Source of the DNA: Gymnogyps californianus
Taxonomy: Eukaryota; Chordata; Aves; Accipitriformes; Cathartidae
Direction: 5' to 3'
Length of the DNA stretch: 64,000 nucleotides
NCBI RefSeq assembly: GCF_018139145.2
Contig: NC_059478.1
Location: forward strand, 11,763,001 to 11,827,000
In this document: positions 38,326 to 50,877 of the stretch, one piece after another
How the letters are laid out: each line of letters starts with the position of its first letter
Position numbering within the stretch: position 1 is the first letter of the stretch
Made by a program: the position numbers and the translations under genes
Notes under the pieces: generated by a model
The model's input: only the letters and a program-made list of their open reading frames with translations
Databases searched by the model: none
What the model was told of the DNA's origin: nothing

Positions 38326-39834
38326 TCCTCCTTACAGGCTGCCTTGTTTGAGGCACTTGAGGGAAGTTAAACTGTAATAGTAGTTCTAGTTATTAGATCT
38401 CCTTTCTAGTTCCCCATACTATTCTGGTTAAAATTATGTTGCCATCCTGAATAGGCACATCTTATCACAGCGATGACCCATACAGCAAATCTCTCCACAT
38501 CCTTCTGGTGATCGTTATATCTGTATCACATCTAAGTGCAGAGCTGCTAAGATCCAGGTAATAGCGGTAGGATAGCCAGCCTTGTTCTTTGCTATATTGT
38601 GATATTGTTTCTCTGCAGTCCTTTATTTCAGAGTAATTATTGCATTTATTTACGTAGCCCCAAAATAAGACTCCTCTAGTTACTTTCTGTATAACCTCCC
38701 TTCCTTGTAGCATAACAAGGAAGTGAGGGGAAAATAGAAAATTAGAACAAGCATTTTTACAACACAAAACTACCTTATTTAGAAAGCTCTATCCCAATAT
38801 GGCTGTTGGACTTCAGAGGCCCAAGCACAGGGATATGCAGCCAGAGACAGCAAGAGGAAATACTAATTCAAGTGTTAAAATGCAAAGGTTTGAAAAGGAA
38901 GCATGCGGCATTACTGATAGACTCTTCTTTGGGGAATCAGGATGCTGTTCCTCTCCACTACCCTGACCGGCCATACTCTGCTGCAAATACTTTGTAATCA
39001 CAGCCATGTAAAACCAGACACTGTAAGACTGCAATCTGTTTTGCTGAACATTATCAGTCTTTCTTCACAAAATATCAGAATTATGTTGGCTTTTAATAAA
39101 AATGTCTCTGTTAGGAAGGATGCTTTGGAGCTGAATCAAGCACTAGTACATGAGGACCAGAGTGACCAAAGCAAACAACAGAAGGGCATCAGAATAGTTT
39201 GTCCACTGGTAGATTCAAGACAAAACACTGGTTTACAAACAGTTAGATAAGATTTGTTCATTGTGATGCCTCCTCTGCATAGCATTGAGGAACATGTAGT
39301 TCTCTTCACTTTACATTGTAGTATTCCTCAAGGGTACAGTTAAAACAGCATTTAATTTTGACTGTAAGCTACAGGCTAAGAGGCCTCCATTGCTTCATTT
39401 GTAATGTCATGGTTTTATCTTATCAGTGTAGTGAAGTCTCGTCAGTCCAAAGTGTAGTTAAAGGGAACTTGATCACATCTTCCTTGTGCCCACATGCATT
39501 TTGCCCTGATCACGTACCCAAAAGTGTAGTTTTCTACAGATTTTGACAGCTTTCACTGCAATTGCCTCACTTGTGACTTTATGCTCTGTGCTGCCATTAA
39601 ACGACAGAGTACTTGCTCTGGGTATATTTTAGAATCACTAAAGCTCTTCAGGTAAATGAGGCTAGAGTTAAGAACAGATTCCCAAGGGCACAGCCCTCTG
39701 TACCCATTTGCCTCTGAAAGACAGCCCCATTAGGCTCCAAACCCTCTTGCATGCATCTGAAAAGGCCTGTGGATGATCCAGATCCCCTGGACAGTTCCAA
39801 AAGTCTCAACACTTAATCCTGTCGGGAAAAATAA

Positions 39835-40286
39835 AATCACAGAATCATTCCAGCTGGAAGGGATCTCAAAGAACCTCTGTCCAGCCTCCCACTGAAAGCA
39901 GCTTCAGCACTGAATCCAAATCAGGTTTCTCAGGGCTTTTCCAGTTCCAGAAAACCTCCAAGACTGATTGCACAGCCTCCCCCAAAAACCTGTTCCACCG
40001 CTTCATTATGCTCATAGCGACTTTCTTTTTATCCACACCAAACCTCCCAATTCAATTTGTGACCAGTCTTTTGTTTTCCTGCCGTGCACCTCAGTGAGAG
40101 GCTGGCTCCATCTTCTGCTGTTAGGTCCCCCCACTGTCCTCCCTTCCCTACAGGCTGAGCAAGTCCTGGACCCTCAGCCTCCCTTCACAGGGCCACTTCT
40201 CCAACCTCCGAGGAGCTTGATGGCCTCTGCTGAACTCACTCCGGTTTAATCCATTCTTTCCTGTACTGGGGGACCCAAAACTAGAT
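39835..40286 (-). mobile_element. CR1 LINE, diverged 3' fragment (antisense)
   Basis: Read on the + strand this begins with TCACAGAATCATTCCAGCTG followed by GGAAGGGATCTC, the reverse complement of the classical CR1 3' end. It continues through the recognisable blocks for cysteine/proline-rich CR1 sequence: TCCAGCCTCCC at about 39880, CCTGTTCCACCGCTTC near 39990, GAGGCTGGCTCCATCTTC near 40100, GCCTCTGCTGAACTC near 40220 and TACTGGGGGACCCAAAACT near 40265. The element therefore runs right to left, with its 3' end at about 39835 and its 5' truncation at about 40286. It covers the 3' UTR and the tail of the ORF2 (endonuclease/reverse transcriptase) region. Many substitutions and indels have destroyed the frame. 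It is clearly older than the copy at 8.4 kb. Confidence 0.9.
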
Positions 40287-42500
40287 GAAATAATCGGTTG
40301 CTCATCAGCATAGTAATATCTATTATTGTACTCAAACATAGCACACACTGTAATTGCTTACAAGCAAGAATATCACCGTACAAAGATAGCCATGTCCCAG
40401 TTACCACCTGCGGGTAGGCATTTCTTTTTATTTCATTTTCACAGCAGTTTTTAAACCTTTTAATTTCATTGCAACGGAGTTATAGTAAAGATTTTAAACA
40501 CTTCAGAACCAATGAAGCAGGCTAAAAATTAATTGAAGTGTCTTAGATGAATATTTCTTGATGCTTAATGGACAATGGCTCAAGTCTCCTTTGTGCTGAA
40601 GTTTATGCAGACTTTCAGATCAGCATAAAGGGAGTACAGGCTGCCTGTTAAATGCTGCCATTTTGACTTGGTTGTATTTTTACATCCCCCTGTTGTAAAT
40701 GACTCTACAAGGTGATGGTCAATAGCAATTCAGGCCCAGTACCACTATCATTTTAGAAGCATCTTCTGTTCATTGCACTTCATGGCATCTAGTCTGAATG
40801 CTCTCAAAATATGTACAAATTTAATCAAACTGTTGATCAATGGCTTTAAAAGAAATATTGGCTTTCTGTTTGTGGTTGGTCATAAAAACATTATTCAGTG
40901 ACAAATATTCTAAAAGTCCCATAAAAAACAATCCCCTAGTATAAATCAAAGAGGGTAAACCTTGCAAAGCAATATCACTGATGTCTATTATCCAGATATG
41001 ATTGATTAGCTGCTTACCCCAACCTCATCTAAGTGCCAATCTATGGTGCACAATACAAGCACATTTGTTTCTAAAAACAGCAAGAAAATAAGTTGGCCAG
41101 ACAAAACCTGACACCTTTGTCCTAATAATACTTCACATCTGAATCAGGAAGTTCTAAAATATAATATGGTAAAAAGGAACTGGTTAGCAGCATCTGTGGC
41201 TCCTACCAGGCACAAAAAAGATGCAAGGAAGACACATTGCAATTTAGAATTTGGTTAATAATATGAGCAAAACAACAATGGTGTTGTTGCAGACATCATT
41301 AATTGGTTTCTGTACTAAGAGGACATTGAGAAATCAGAACTCTTGACATTTTATCTAGATAAGTCAAAAAGTGTCTGATTGGTAGTTTTATAGATATTTA
41401 ATAGTATTAACCTATATACATTGAGAAGGAAGGATTATCCACACATTTGATAATAATTTAAGGTCTAAATAGCTTTGACCCTGGATTATACATCAAAGTT
41501 GTGCAAGCTCTCTCCTTTCATAAATCCTGTATTTTATATATCCTCAATCTCAGCTATAATTCTCAGGGATGAGCAAGCCAAAATGTGCATTACACTCTGT
41601 TAACTGAAAAGACGCTTTAGCATCAAGTTTTATACTCTTATAAAAATTAGAAATGTTCTAAGTTTCAGTGTGTAAAGATATATCTCCTTCAGTTGCTGCC
41701 TACAACTTGCTATAACCTCATGGCAAATTCAATATCTTGCCACTTTCTAAAATGTAAACTTCATTCTTAAGGGAATGCTTGAAGCAGACAAAAGTACAAT
41801 AGATCTTTACTGAAATGAATACAAACTGCACCTCATGGACAGAACAATATTAGTATTGCTTGGAGGGCCTCGTGAGATTTCCAGACAAACTTTCCTCAAA
41901 TCCATTCCAAAAATTCCAGAAAACAGCTGTATTTATGGTGAAATACCTTACAAACACAGAAGGCTTTTTCACAGGTTTATTTTCTACTCGTGCATTAATT
42001 CACTGTTGTAATTTGGAATTTTGCCACATACGATTTTTTATGAAGTGATTAAAAATCAAATATTAAGGGATTAGGAAGAAAAAACATCGTTTCAGCACAG
42101 GAATAGGTATATGCCATAGTTTTAGATCTGTTCCCTTGGGGTTTTTTCTGTCTTTCTCTTGGTCTTCCTACAATAATTTTTTATTTTTAAATACAAGGTA
42201 GTTTCAATCAAATTCGAAAGACTGATGAAAATCTGAAAGATAATGAAGTCAGTACCAAAGGAAGGAAGAAAACAGACACTATTAGGCATCTGGAGGGGTA
42301 AGGGAAAAAAGGGTCAAATTATTGCTGGCAATGGTAGTTAAACAACAAAAGAAACACTTTTACAGGACTCCATGCTTCAGTTCTTTCATAAAACAGCTTG
42401 ATTTTTGTTCTAAAGCAAAATTTTTTACTTTTGGCTTCTTGCTTCCATAGTTTCACAAGTAGCAATTTTCATTGCAGTCTAAGTTACTGTGTCACTTTTT

Positions 42501-42520
42501 AAAAAAAAAAAAAAAAAAAA
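42501..42520. repeat. Poly(A) run, 20 nt
   Basis: Twenty A residues directly follow five T, in the context GTCACTTTTT/GAGTGAAG. No retroposed gene or target-site duplication is visible beside it, so it is treated as a simple homopolymer. Confidence 0.9.
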
Positions 42521-44065
42521 GAGTGAAGTGTAAGCTGAGAGAGGCGAGGAGAGCCTCCCCTTGATTTTGCAGGGTGGTGGACCAGACCCTTCACTCCTGG
42601 CAGCCTACTCCCAAACCTCAAGGGAAAACATAATGACCTAGTTTAAACGCATGCAAAAGTTATACTCACACTTCTTAGGGTGATATTAAGCCTGAAGATA
42701 CCAGAAAAAGACACCAGAATAAGTCCACATTTTTATGCTGTTACCTTTATACAAGAAATCTAACCTACACATTTATCTCTTCACTGAACTGTAGCCACAT
42801 GCTGAATCAGATACAAATGGAAGGGCCAGATTTAGAAAAGGGCTTTCACATATCTCCTGCCTATTAAATTTCAGCCAGGATTTTCCATAATTTATTTGGA
42901 CAAGTTTTTCTACATTCAAAATTTAGAATTTGTAACAAAAATGTTGGAAATCACCTTTAGAAACTTTGATAATGGTTTTAATGAAAGCAAAAAAATAGAA
43001 TAAATAATAAAGTAATTGAAAAGAATAGATGAAAGCTTTTCTGGAAATCTGACCTCAGTTATTAACTTATTACTAGGTGTATCTTTTTTCCTGGGGCTGA
43101 GTCTCAGACGGAAAAGAGTTAATTCAGTTTTTCACTGAATGCAAATCTGACATGTAATCTAGTTTATTTTATGGGTATGTATCAAATACAATAAAAAATA
43201 TTCCTGAACACATGGGCAAAAAGCACAAAATCACAAAGTTTGGTACTAAATCTTAAAGCCAAAACTGAACAAAATATGTTTGAGACATATTGGTGACAGA
43301 ACTTTTTCATTTCCTTTTTAGTTAGAAGCAGGAGAAAAAAAAAATCGTACTATCAGGATAAAGATCACTTTCAATATTCTCAGGAAGGAATGAGATGAAA
43401 ATGTTGCTATCTAATGACAAGTTTAGCATACTTTTTTCCAGGGTAACTTTGTTGACTCCTCAAAGTGGAGGAATTGCTGAAAAAAGCCTAATCTTTTTAG
43501 AGCATGAGTCATGAAACTTCAGTTAAGTGCTCTCAGTTCAGCCTGGTCCTCTACAGTAGCAAGATCTGACAGGGCGCTTTGGTGCAAAATTACACCAGAT
43601 TTTGGTACTGCCATGTAGTCAAGTCTGAATAAATCAATGGAATTTATACTTATGCTTAAAGTTATGCTAAAGTGACTTCCTTAATAAAGCCACAATGAAC
43701 AGAGTATTATCAATGTGCATTAAAAAGACAGTTCATATTAAAAATTACTATTTTACCTTCTACATGATTTTTATCTTAATGTCTTTATGATGCATTGAAA
43801 GTGTATAGTACTTTACCAGCCTTGATATATTAAAATGCTCTTGTAAATTGTATAAAAACAGCTTTGTTAAGCATTCCTAATACAGTATAATACTGGTAAT
43901 GCCTAATGATAGGTGATAACCTGAATCATAAATGCTTTTCTAAACACGTTAGAATTGTTTTTTAGCATTGGATGTTCTGGTCTGATAAGACACTCCTGCA
44001 CTAAGGCAATCAGTGGAAATTAGCAATTGGCATGAAAATTACTGTACAAGAAGTTGCATACGTTT

Positions 44066-44084
44066 CCCCCCCGCCCCCCCCCCC
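44066..44084. repeat. Poly(C) tract C7-G-C11
   Basis: An almost pure C run, interrupted by one G at 44073, lies in otherwise AT-rich unique DNA. The complementary strand could fold as a G-quadruplex. Confidence 0.9.
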
Positions 44085-46065
44085 TTTCATTATGCCTTTG
44101 TGAACTCTACAAAAACAGATTAAAGTGAAAATTCACAACTAGGAGAGACTGAACAGCAGGAAAATATTTTCCAGAATTAACTGGAACTATTTTTAATTCT
44201 GAGAGAGATTTGATACTTAAGAATAATGACATAAAAAGAACTCATCTTTTCAATCTTATTTCAAAACGTGTTCAGCTGATATTCCATGCAAGTCAGACTT
44301 GAACTCATTGAACATATCCTTTGCAATGGATGCAATCTATGTCAGCCTCAGTTGTGGCACTGAACTTGTTCTGCTTTTCCTTTTTTTAGAAGACAGACGT
44401 AAAATTATTTATATATAGAATAATGTAGAATAAATGATGGTGGGGTAAGAAAGAAAGTTTGGGGGTTGTTTCTTTTTTTAATCAAAAAATAGTTTGGGAC
44501 TGTTACTTTCAAACAATGAAACTATGTATACCAAGTGAGTTCTGAGACACTCTGCATGTGCCACATGCAGTACTAGAAAGTAATGCTAACACTGCCTTGA
44601 AGAGATTTTTGTTGTTGCTTTATTTATTGTTTTCAACCTTCTTGGGAGTTTGGTTTGATACCCATTTTCTGTACCACTGTACAAGGTATACAGGCTGCTA
44701 AGGGCATCTCTACTAAGATACAGTTTTGAATTAAACTATTTACGCCAAATCTAAAATGTATTTCATTTTTAATTGCCAAATTAAACCCATTCTCCCTTGT
44801 TTTCTTTCTTAGAATATATGCACAGTGCACTTACTCTGCATGCTGACAGGTTTTTGGCTGCTTGTAAATCCTGAAAATATTGATCAGTTAAAAATATTCG
44901 GATGCTTGCATCCCTCAATTCTGCTTACTACAGCCTTTCTTCCTGGTCAGCTAGGACAGCACCAGCAATTTTGTTATAATGATAAATGACCCTCATAGAC
45001 AGGTCACTCTTTTTTACCTAAAGCCACAATTTGCTCCTTCCTTTAGGTCACAACCTGATTTTTCAGGGTGACAGATTTATTACTTTCTTTGTGTGCTAAA
45101 AAACAAATCACCAACAATTGCTCAAAATACAGTCCTGTCACAATAACTTTGAGCACTTCCCAGCCAGAATGATGCAACATAAGAGGTTTTTTCCTGTTTT
45201 CAAAGCAGCAAAATCACTTGTACATTTACCACAGCTGTTGTGAAGAGCCATTTGGCTCATTTCATTATACACAACATGTCCAGGCTACTCCCCAAAGAAT
45301 AAAATATTAAAAACATTATTAAAAACACCATTAAGTCTTCCGTAATAATGAAAGAGTAACTTCAGAGTGGCCTGACTGTGGTCATGAAGACAACACTTTT
45401 GGGTGGAAGTAGTAAAAATAATGTTTGCCAGAAAACAAGCAAGCTTTATGGGCACTTCTATCACATCCCCAATATGTGAATCACTGGAGAAACCCAGAAT
45501 TATTCTCCAGTAAAAGCTATATTTTCAGTTTCCTCACATGTCTTCAGGAAGACTTTTTTCTGATGGCTCTAGATAACACAATGGTCTCAGGATGCTGGTC
45601 CCATGCGATGTCACAGAAACTAAGTCCTCTTTTGGATTTGAGTAAAACCCAAATCCTCAGTCCTCAAAACCTTGGTCCAGCTGCAGTTCACCAAATGGGA
45701 AACTCATTATGACTAGAATAGGGCAGGAGAGGAGTACTCAAGCAGAACTACATGAGGCTTGGTGCCTACTTCCCACATTACACACTAAGGGACACTACAC
45801 TGACCTTCCATGAGCATGGCTGGAATACAGGTACCACAGCTGGCAACTCAAGGAACAAAGTCATGAGTAGCCCTGGACCAGGAAAGCCTGACCAGAGCCT
45901 GCCAACATAATTTGCCAATATATTAGACAGAGACATTCAGGACCTACACTACTCTAGTGCAGAATAGACCAGTGTCCTCAGTGTCCACAATGCATCCACC
46001 ACACTAACAGCATTTAATTTCTTCTCTTCACCCTCAAAATATTAAGTCTTGCAATGTTAACTATT

Positions 46066-46082
46066 GGGGGGAGGGGGGGGGG
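46066..46082. repeat. Poly(G) tract G6-A-G10
   Basis: The G run is interrupted by one A at 46072 and followed by CAGGGAGG, giving at least four G-tracts within about 25 nt. That is enough for an intramolecular G-quadruplex on the + strand. Confidence 0.9.
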
Positions 46083-48167
46083 CAGGGAGGTGTTTATGTA
46101 TTTTATAGGAATACAGGAATGGCCAGGAAGCAAGCTGGTAGATGGCCAAGACCAGGAGATTTGGACCAAATATACCAAAGTAGACCAGCTGTGTTTGTGA
46201 CACAAATTACGCCATCTTGTAAGAATCTTATTTAAAAGGCAAAGAAAGAGCTCAGCTACAAAGCAGTCTGCCATTTGTTATGAAGATAGTCATTTTCTGA
46301 AGCAAAAGTTCTCTTGGAGTCTCACATCCGTAATGGTCTTCCAGATGAAGACATCAGACCGTAATCAAAAGAACTAAGTCAGCTTCCCCATCTCATTCGG
46401 GCTTGGTAAAGTACTAAATCACATCGTACCTAGCCCCATCCAAAAACTAAAGCAACATAACACTTGCTTTTACCTTCATGTCCTCAGATCATAAAAACCT
46501 CTGAGCAACTACTAATATTCACCATACATACTAATAGCTAGCAGAACAGGGACACAGATTTGTTTGGATGCCTGGATGCTAGTACTATACAACCAAAACC
46601 AATGAATAGGACAGCAGAGGCAGGCACACATCTTTATTTCCTGATGCAGTTTGCAAATAAATGGGTTCTTCTCTTATGAACCTCTTCATGAATCTGCTAT
46701 GAAGAACAGTTTAATTACATTTCTCAGAGGTGTGCAACATTTAGTCATATAAGATTCATCGTTTGCTTTCAGCACCCCTTTAATGTGATGCTGATAAAGG
46801 TGATCGCTTTGTGAAGAAAAGCGCTAAAACATTCTTCAGGTATCAACAGTTACAAAAATGTTCAAATCATTCCAAAATACATAATCTGACACAGCTGAAG
46901 TTCTATAGTGTTGCAGCTGAGCTCCAGCCCTATAACCGTCACACAGACAAAAGTCCTACTAAGTTCAAGGTGTTTTCCCACAAAGACAGGAGAAGGCAGT
47001 CTGCACAGGCTACATTTTATGGTCTGTAAACTCCCGAGGCTGGTCTATCCAAACTTCTCATTTTACAGAGTTCCGAATCCTGATTAGTTCAGTTTTTTAG
47101 CTCACAACAATGTACTTTTTATTGAGCTATTGTCCTTATACTGTGCGACGTTTGTAATATCATGCCATTAAACACACACACTGTAAACATATACTGCTGG
47201 TTAATGCATAATTTAATAGAACAGATTTTGATAACCTGTGTGTAGTACTGTAGACTTCATAAGGTAGAAGATACAAGCACAAGGAAACAAATGAAGCAGA
47301 ACTATTTCATTTAGAAACTAGTGCATCCTTTGGAATAACTGCCAAATAAGATCACTGGAGTGAATAGCATAGCTGAAACTTATGTAAAAAGAGACTCTGC
47401 AGGAGCAAGTGATAAAAGGGGGAAAGCAAGCACTGAGAAGTCCAGAGATAAAGCAATTAAGTGAGGCTGAGAAAGAAAAGCTGCTTGGGCTAAAATACCT
47501 GCTTCTGTGTCAATTCGAATGCCATTAAAAGTCCAAATATACTGAGCTGGAGAAAGTCCTGATTTTCAATGAACAGTTGACATTATGCCTCAGTCTTTTA
47601 GGTACAGAGACACTGATTCTGAACAGGTTTTTTGCTATCTGTCTGTGCTTGACATGCACATGGGGATCCCAAGGTATCTCACAAGATCTGGATATAATGC
47701 TCACTTTGTCCTACTACTTATTTAAAATGTAGTTGTTTGCAAACATGATACTTTCCTTGCCGTTTCACAACAGATTTCCCTGCTCCTGAGCTTTACCTTG
47801 CACATAGTTTGCAATAAATACAAGCACCATCTAGTTGCTTTTAAGGAATTTAGATTGCCCTCCCAGCTGCAATCTTGTACATACATATGGCTGCCTCCAG
47901 CTGGCAACCCTCCATTTCAGAAGAGCCACATAATGAACAGAAGTTATTTCCGTTTCTCCCTGATGGTTCTAATGAATTTGTCTTCTCTGAGATGTCTTTA
48001 ATAAAAAAATAAAATCATACAATCTTAAGACATGCAAGACTTCCACTAACTTCCATAGGAGGTCTGCGTAAGAAGAGCGTGGGCTTGAGATACAAGTGCT
48101 CAGAAACAGATCTATCCATCAAGCTAGCTACACACACCGTACTTATACTCTTTACATGAAAATACAC

Positions 48168-48197
48168 GATAAGTAGCCTAAAAAAAGGCTACTTATC
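48168..48197. repeat. Perfect 12-bp hairpin with A6 loop
   Basis: GATAAGTAGCCT (48168-48179) and its exact reverse complement AGGCTACTTATC (48186-48197) are separated by six A. This is the strongest perfect inverted repeat I noticed in the window. It is too short for a microRNA precursor. It may be a chance or slippage-derived palindrome. Confidence 0.9.
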
Positions 48198-50381
48198 TTT
48201 ACTGATATGTAATGAAGACTATTTTCTCTAAGATGCTTTTGTATTGTTGAAAAAAATTACTACCTTTTCAAACTTATCCCCTGAAAGAAAAGAACATAAA
48301 GTTGGTGATCATTAGCCAGCTTTATTCTATTTACTGAGATAAGGTTTATAGCTCCGATATGAGACAAAATTCTCTCAAGACAGCTCACACTAACCTTTTA
48401 GCACAGAAAGTATGAAGATACTAAAAGATGCAGCAGCTGTCATGATAGGACAGCAAGATAGAGAGACTAAAAGAGCAAAAAGTAACTGAATTGTGCTCTG
48501 TTGTATCTGTTTATTGTCACTGGGTCACAGAATACTCCTCTTGGCAGACAACTGTTTTGCAAGCTATAACAAGACATGAAGTTAAATCTGCTGCTTGAAT
48601 TTAACCTGTCTTGCCCATATTTGTACAGGTCACATTCTGCGACTAAATTTCTTTCATTTCTCACATACCTGAAAACTGGCAAAAAAGGATTAGTTTATTA
48701 AACTTTGGATTTTTCCTTTCCTTCCCATCAGGCTAACATGTAAACACCTAAACAAGGTGCTTTAAACTAGTAAGTAAACAAGCCTTCCCACCTAGAGTCA
48801 CCAGAAGGAGAAAAATCTGATGACTTGCAAGCTAGTTTGAACACACAAAACTGTAGGGAGCTCCTCACCAGAGTTGTGAACAAGCATCTCAAAAGCTCAT
48901 CTGCCAGGCCCTCTCATGATTACAAGCCGGAACGTGCCCATTAGGCTCAGAGCAAAATAAAAATCATACTGTTGTACCAATACAGTGGGAAATGGTAAAT
49001 TTCCTTGCATGGGTGCCAGCCAGCACAGCTGCTAGAACAAAAGTTAGTGTTCAGAACAAAATCACCGTGCTGTGACCTCATTCTGAACATAGCTGTTTCC
49101 GAGTTGAAGGGATAGACAGACAAGAAGGGGAGAAGAGTAGCCATGGGGGCCTGCCCTGCTCCTACCTTTGCTCTGGGTGAAGCAAAACTGTGCCTGCTAA
49201 TCCAGATTAAAGAAATTAATGCCTCTACATGTATGGAGAAACTTTAAAACAGATTTCCCTCAGCTAAACTTATTCCTGTAGAATTTCAGGAATAACAAAC
49301 TAATGTAAGCAGAACTAACCCTTAGGAATCACCTATACACAGGCTTTTACCAGCTTAACTTGCTTAAATGGAAACCTTGGGGATTACTGGCATCAGAGGA
49401 GAGAAAAGTACAACTACAGAAACCTAGATGCAAGAAAAATTCTGTTGGCACAGTTGCATTTTTTATTTGCTCCCAATAAGCCTTCCCCAATGTTTCTGTT
49501 TTTTCCTCTTGACTCTAATTGAGATCACTTCCTTGTAAGGGTGACTTTATGGCTCTTTTTCTTTAGGAATCCAAGACAGACAAGGAAGTCACTGGTTAGA
49601 GAAGTCTGGCAGCCAGAATCACGGGCTTCCCTCCCTGACTTGGCTTATACATCACTAAGTTGTTGATAGTCTTGCTCACTGCTTCCCTTCCTATTACAAA
49701 ACTTTTTGTGGTTTAATTAAATGTTTACCAAGCTGTTTGCAATCTTCAAATCAAGGCCCACTCATTTAACAACTCTTGAGATTGGGGATGACAAGGATTT
49801 GTCTCAGTTTACTTGTTTCAACCAAAAATCTGTATTAGTGACAAGACAGATAAAGTTCTGCTCACCTCAGTTTACCTACATTGGAATAAGGACCAACACA
49901 CAAATGCTACACATTTCTAAAGCATGTTTCTAACTGAATGTTTTGCTGCACTTAAAGTAAAACAGGCAATTCTGTGTTTCTGCAACAGCCTCTCAAATAA
50001 ATGAGAGGGATTCACTCATATTCTCAGTTTTGATTATGTGCACAGGGCTACCTAATGCTTAATTCACAGCTGTAACAATGCCTAAGAACAGCTCAGCTGC
50101 AGAGAATAAACTGTAGACATTTGCCCCTATGAATATCAGCTGCTACTTTTAGCTAAAGCACACATTTCTGGCACTGTCAATCACCAGGATCCAGCAGGAC
50201 ACACACTATTAGATTGCACAAGACACCTACATATGCCCTGTGGAGCCAGAATGGCGAAATCCCAGCAGAGAGATAACCACTAAATGGAAACAGTAGCAGA
50301 TTTAATGCCTGCATGTATAAGATGAGGCAGCTTTATCAGGGAAGACAGAGGTTTGGCAGGACATCCCAGAGCATACTGCTT

Positions 50382-50395
50382 CCCCCTCCCCCCCC
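50382..50395. repeat. Short poly(C) tract C5-T-C8
   Basis: This is the shortest of the recurrent C/G homopolymer tracts in the window. It lies in a pyrimidine-rich context. Confidence 0.85.
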
Positions 50396-50831
50396 ACTTA
50401 AATTTTGCATGCCCGCCCTTCCACCCTTTAAGGACCTCAGTCAGAAATCACTGATGTCAATAAACTTAGAGACACAGAATCACTTTTCCATGAAGAACCA
50501 AATCACACCAGATATTGAACCATCACACATTTGCTGTTGGCTTTGTGCACACATGGGGCAGTTACCATGGATCAGCAGTCACATTTGCTTATTTCTGAGG
50601 TGGTAGTCATATATATCAGAAATGAGAGTTTTGACTTTTATTAAATGGTCTAAAATTCGAGTTCTGTGCACAGAACTTAGGTTCCTGAGATGCAGCCCAA
50701 CTAAATCAAGCTAAATCAGACTGTTCTTTCTATACCTAAAACACTAGTCTGACACTGGCTCCTTTCACTTGGACTCTGTAGCATTCACTGTCTCCTCACA
50801 AGTTACTGAGAACCAGTCTCCCTTTTCCCAG

Positions 50832-50877
50832 GCAGGAAATATTTACCCCCATTAAAGTAGCAGGCAATATTTACCCC
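50832..50877. repeat. 18-nt direct repeat, 28-nt period
   Basis: GCAGGAAATATTTACCCC (50832-50849) recurs as GCAGGCAATATTTACCCC (50860-50877), with 17 of 18 positions identical. The 10 nt between the copies do not match what follows the second copy. No element explains it. Confidence 0.85.

Larger units (their letters stand above)
31180..39830. other. Gene-free AT-rich unique sequence
   Basis: Holds the AT-dinucleotide stretch at 34052-34192, the bipartite hairpin at 36063 and the T9-G12 junction at 38306. No exon or repeat family is recognised. Confidence 0.65.

Noticed and set aside
40148..40348. 66-codon - strand frame inside the long CR1 copy
   Set aside because: It crosses the CR1 boundary and is a by-product of decayed CR1 sequence, not an intact ORF2 segment.
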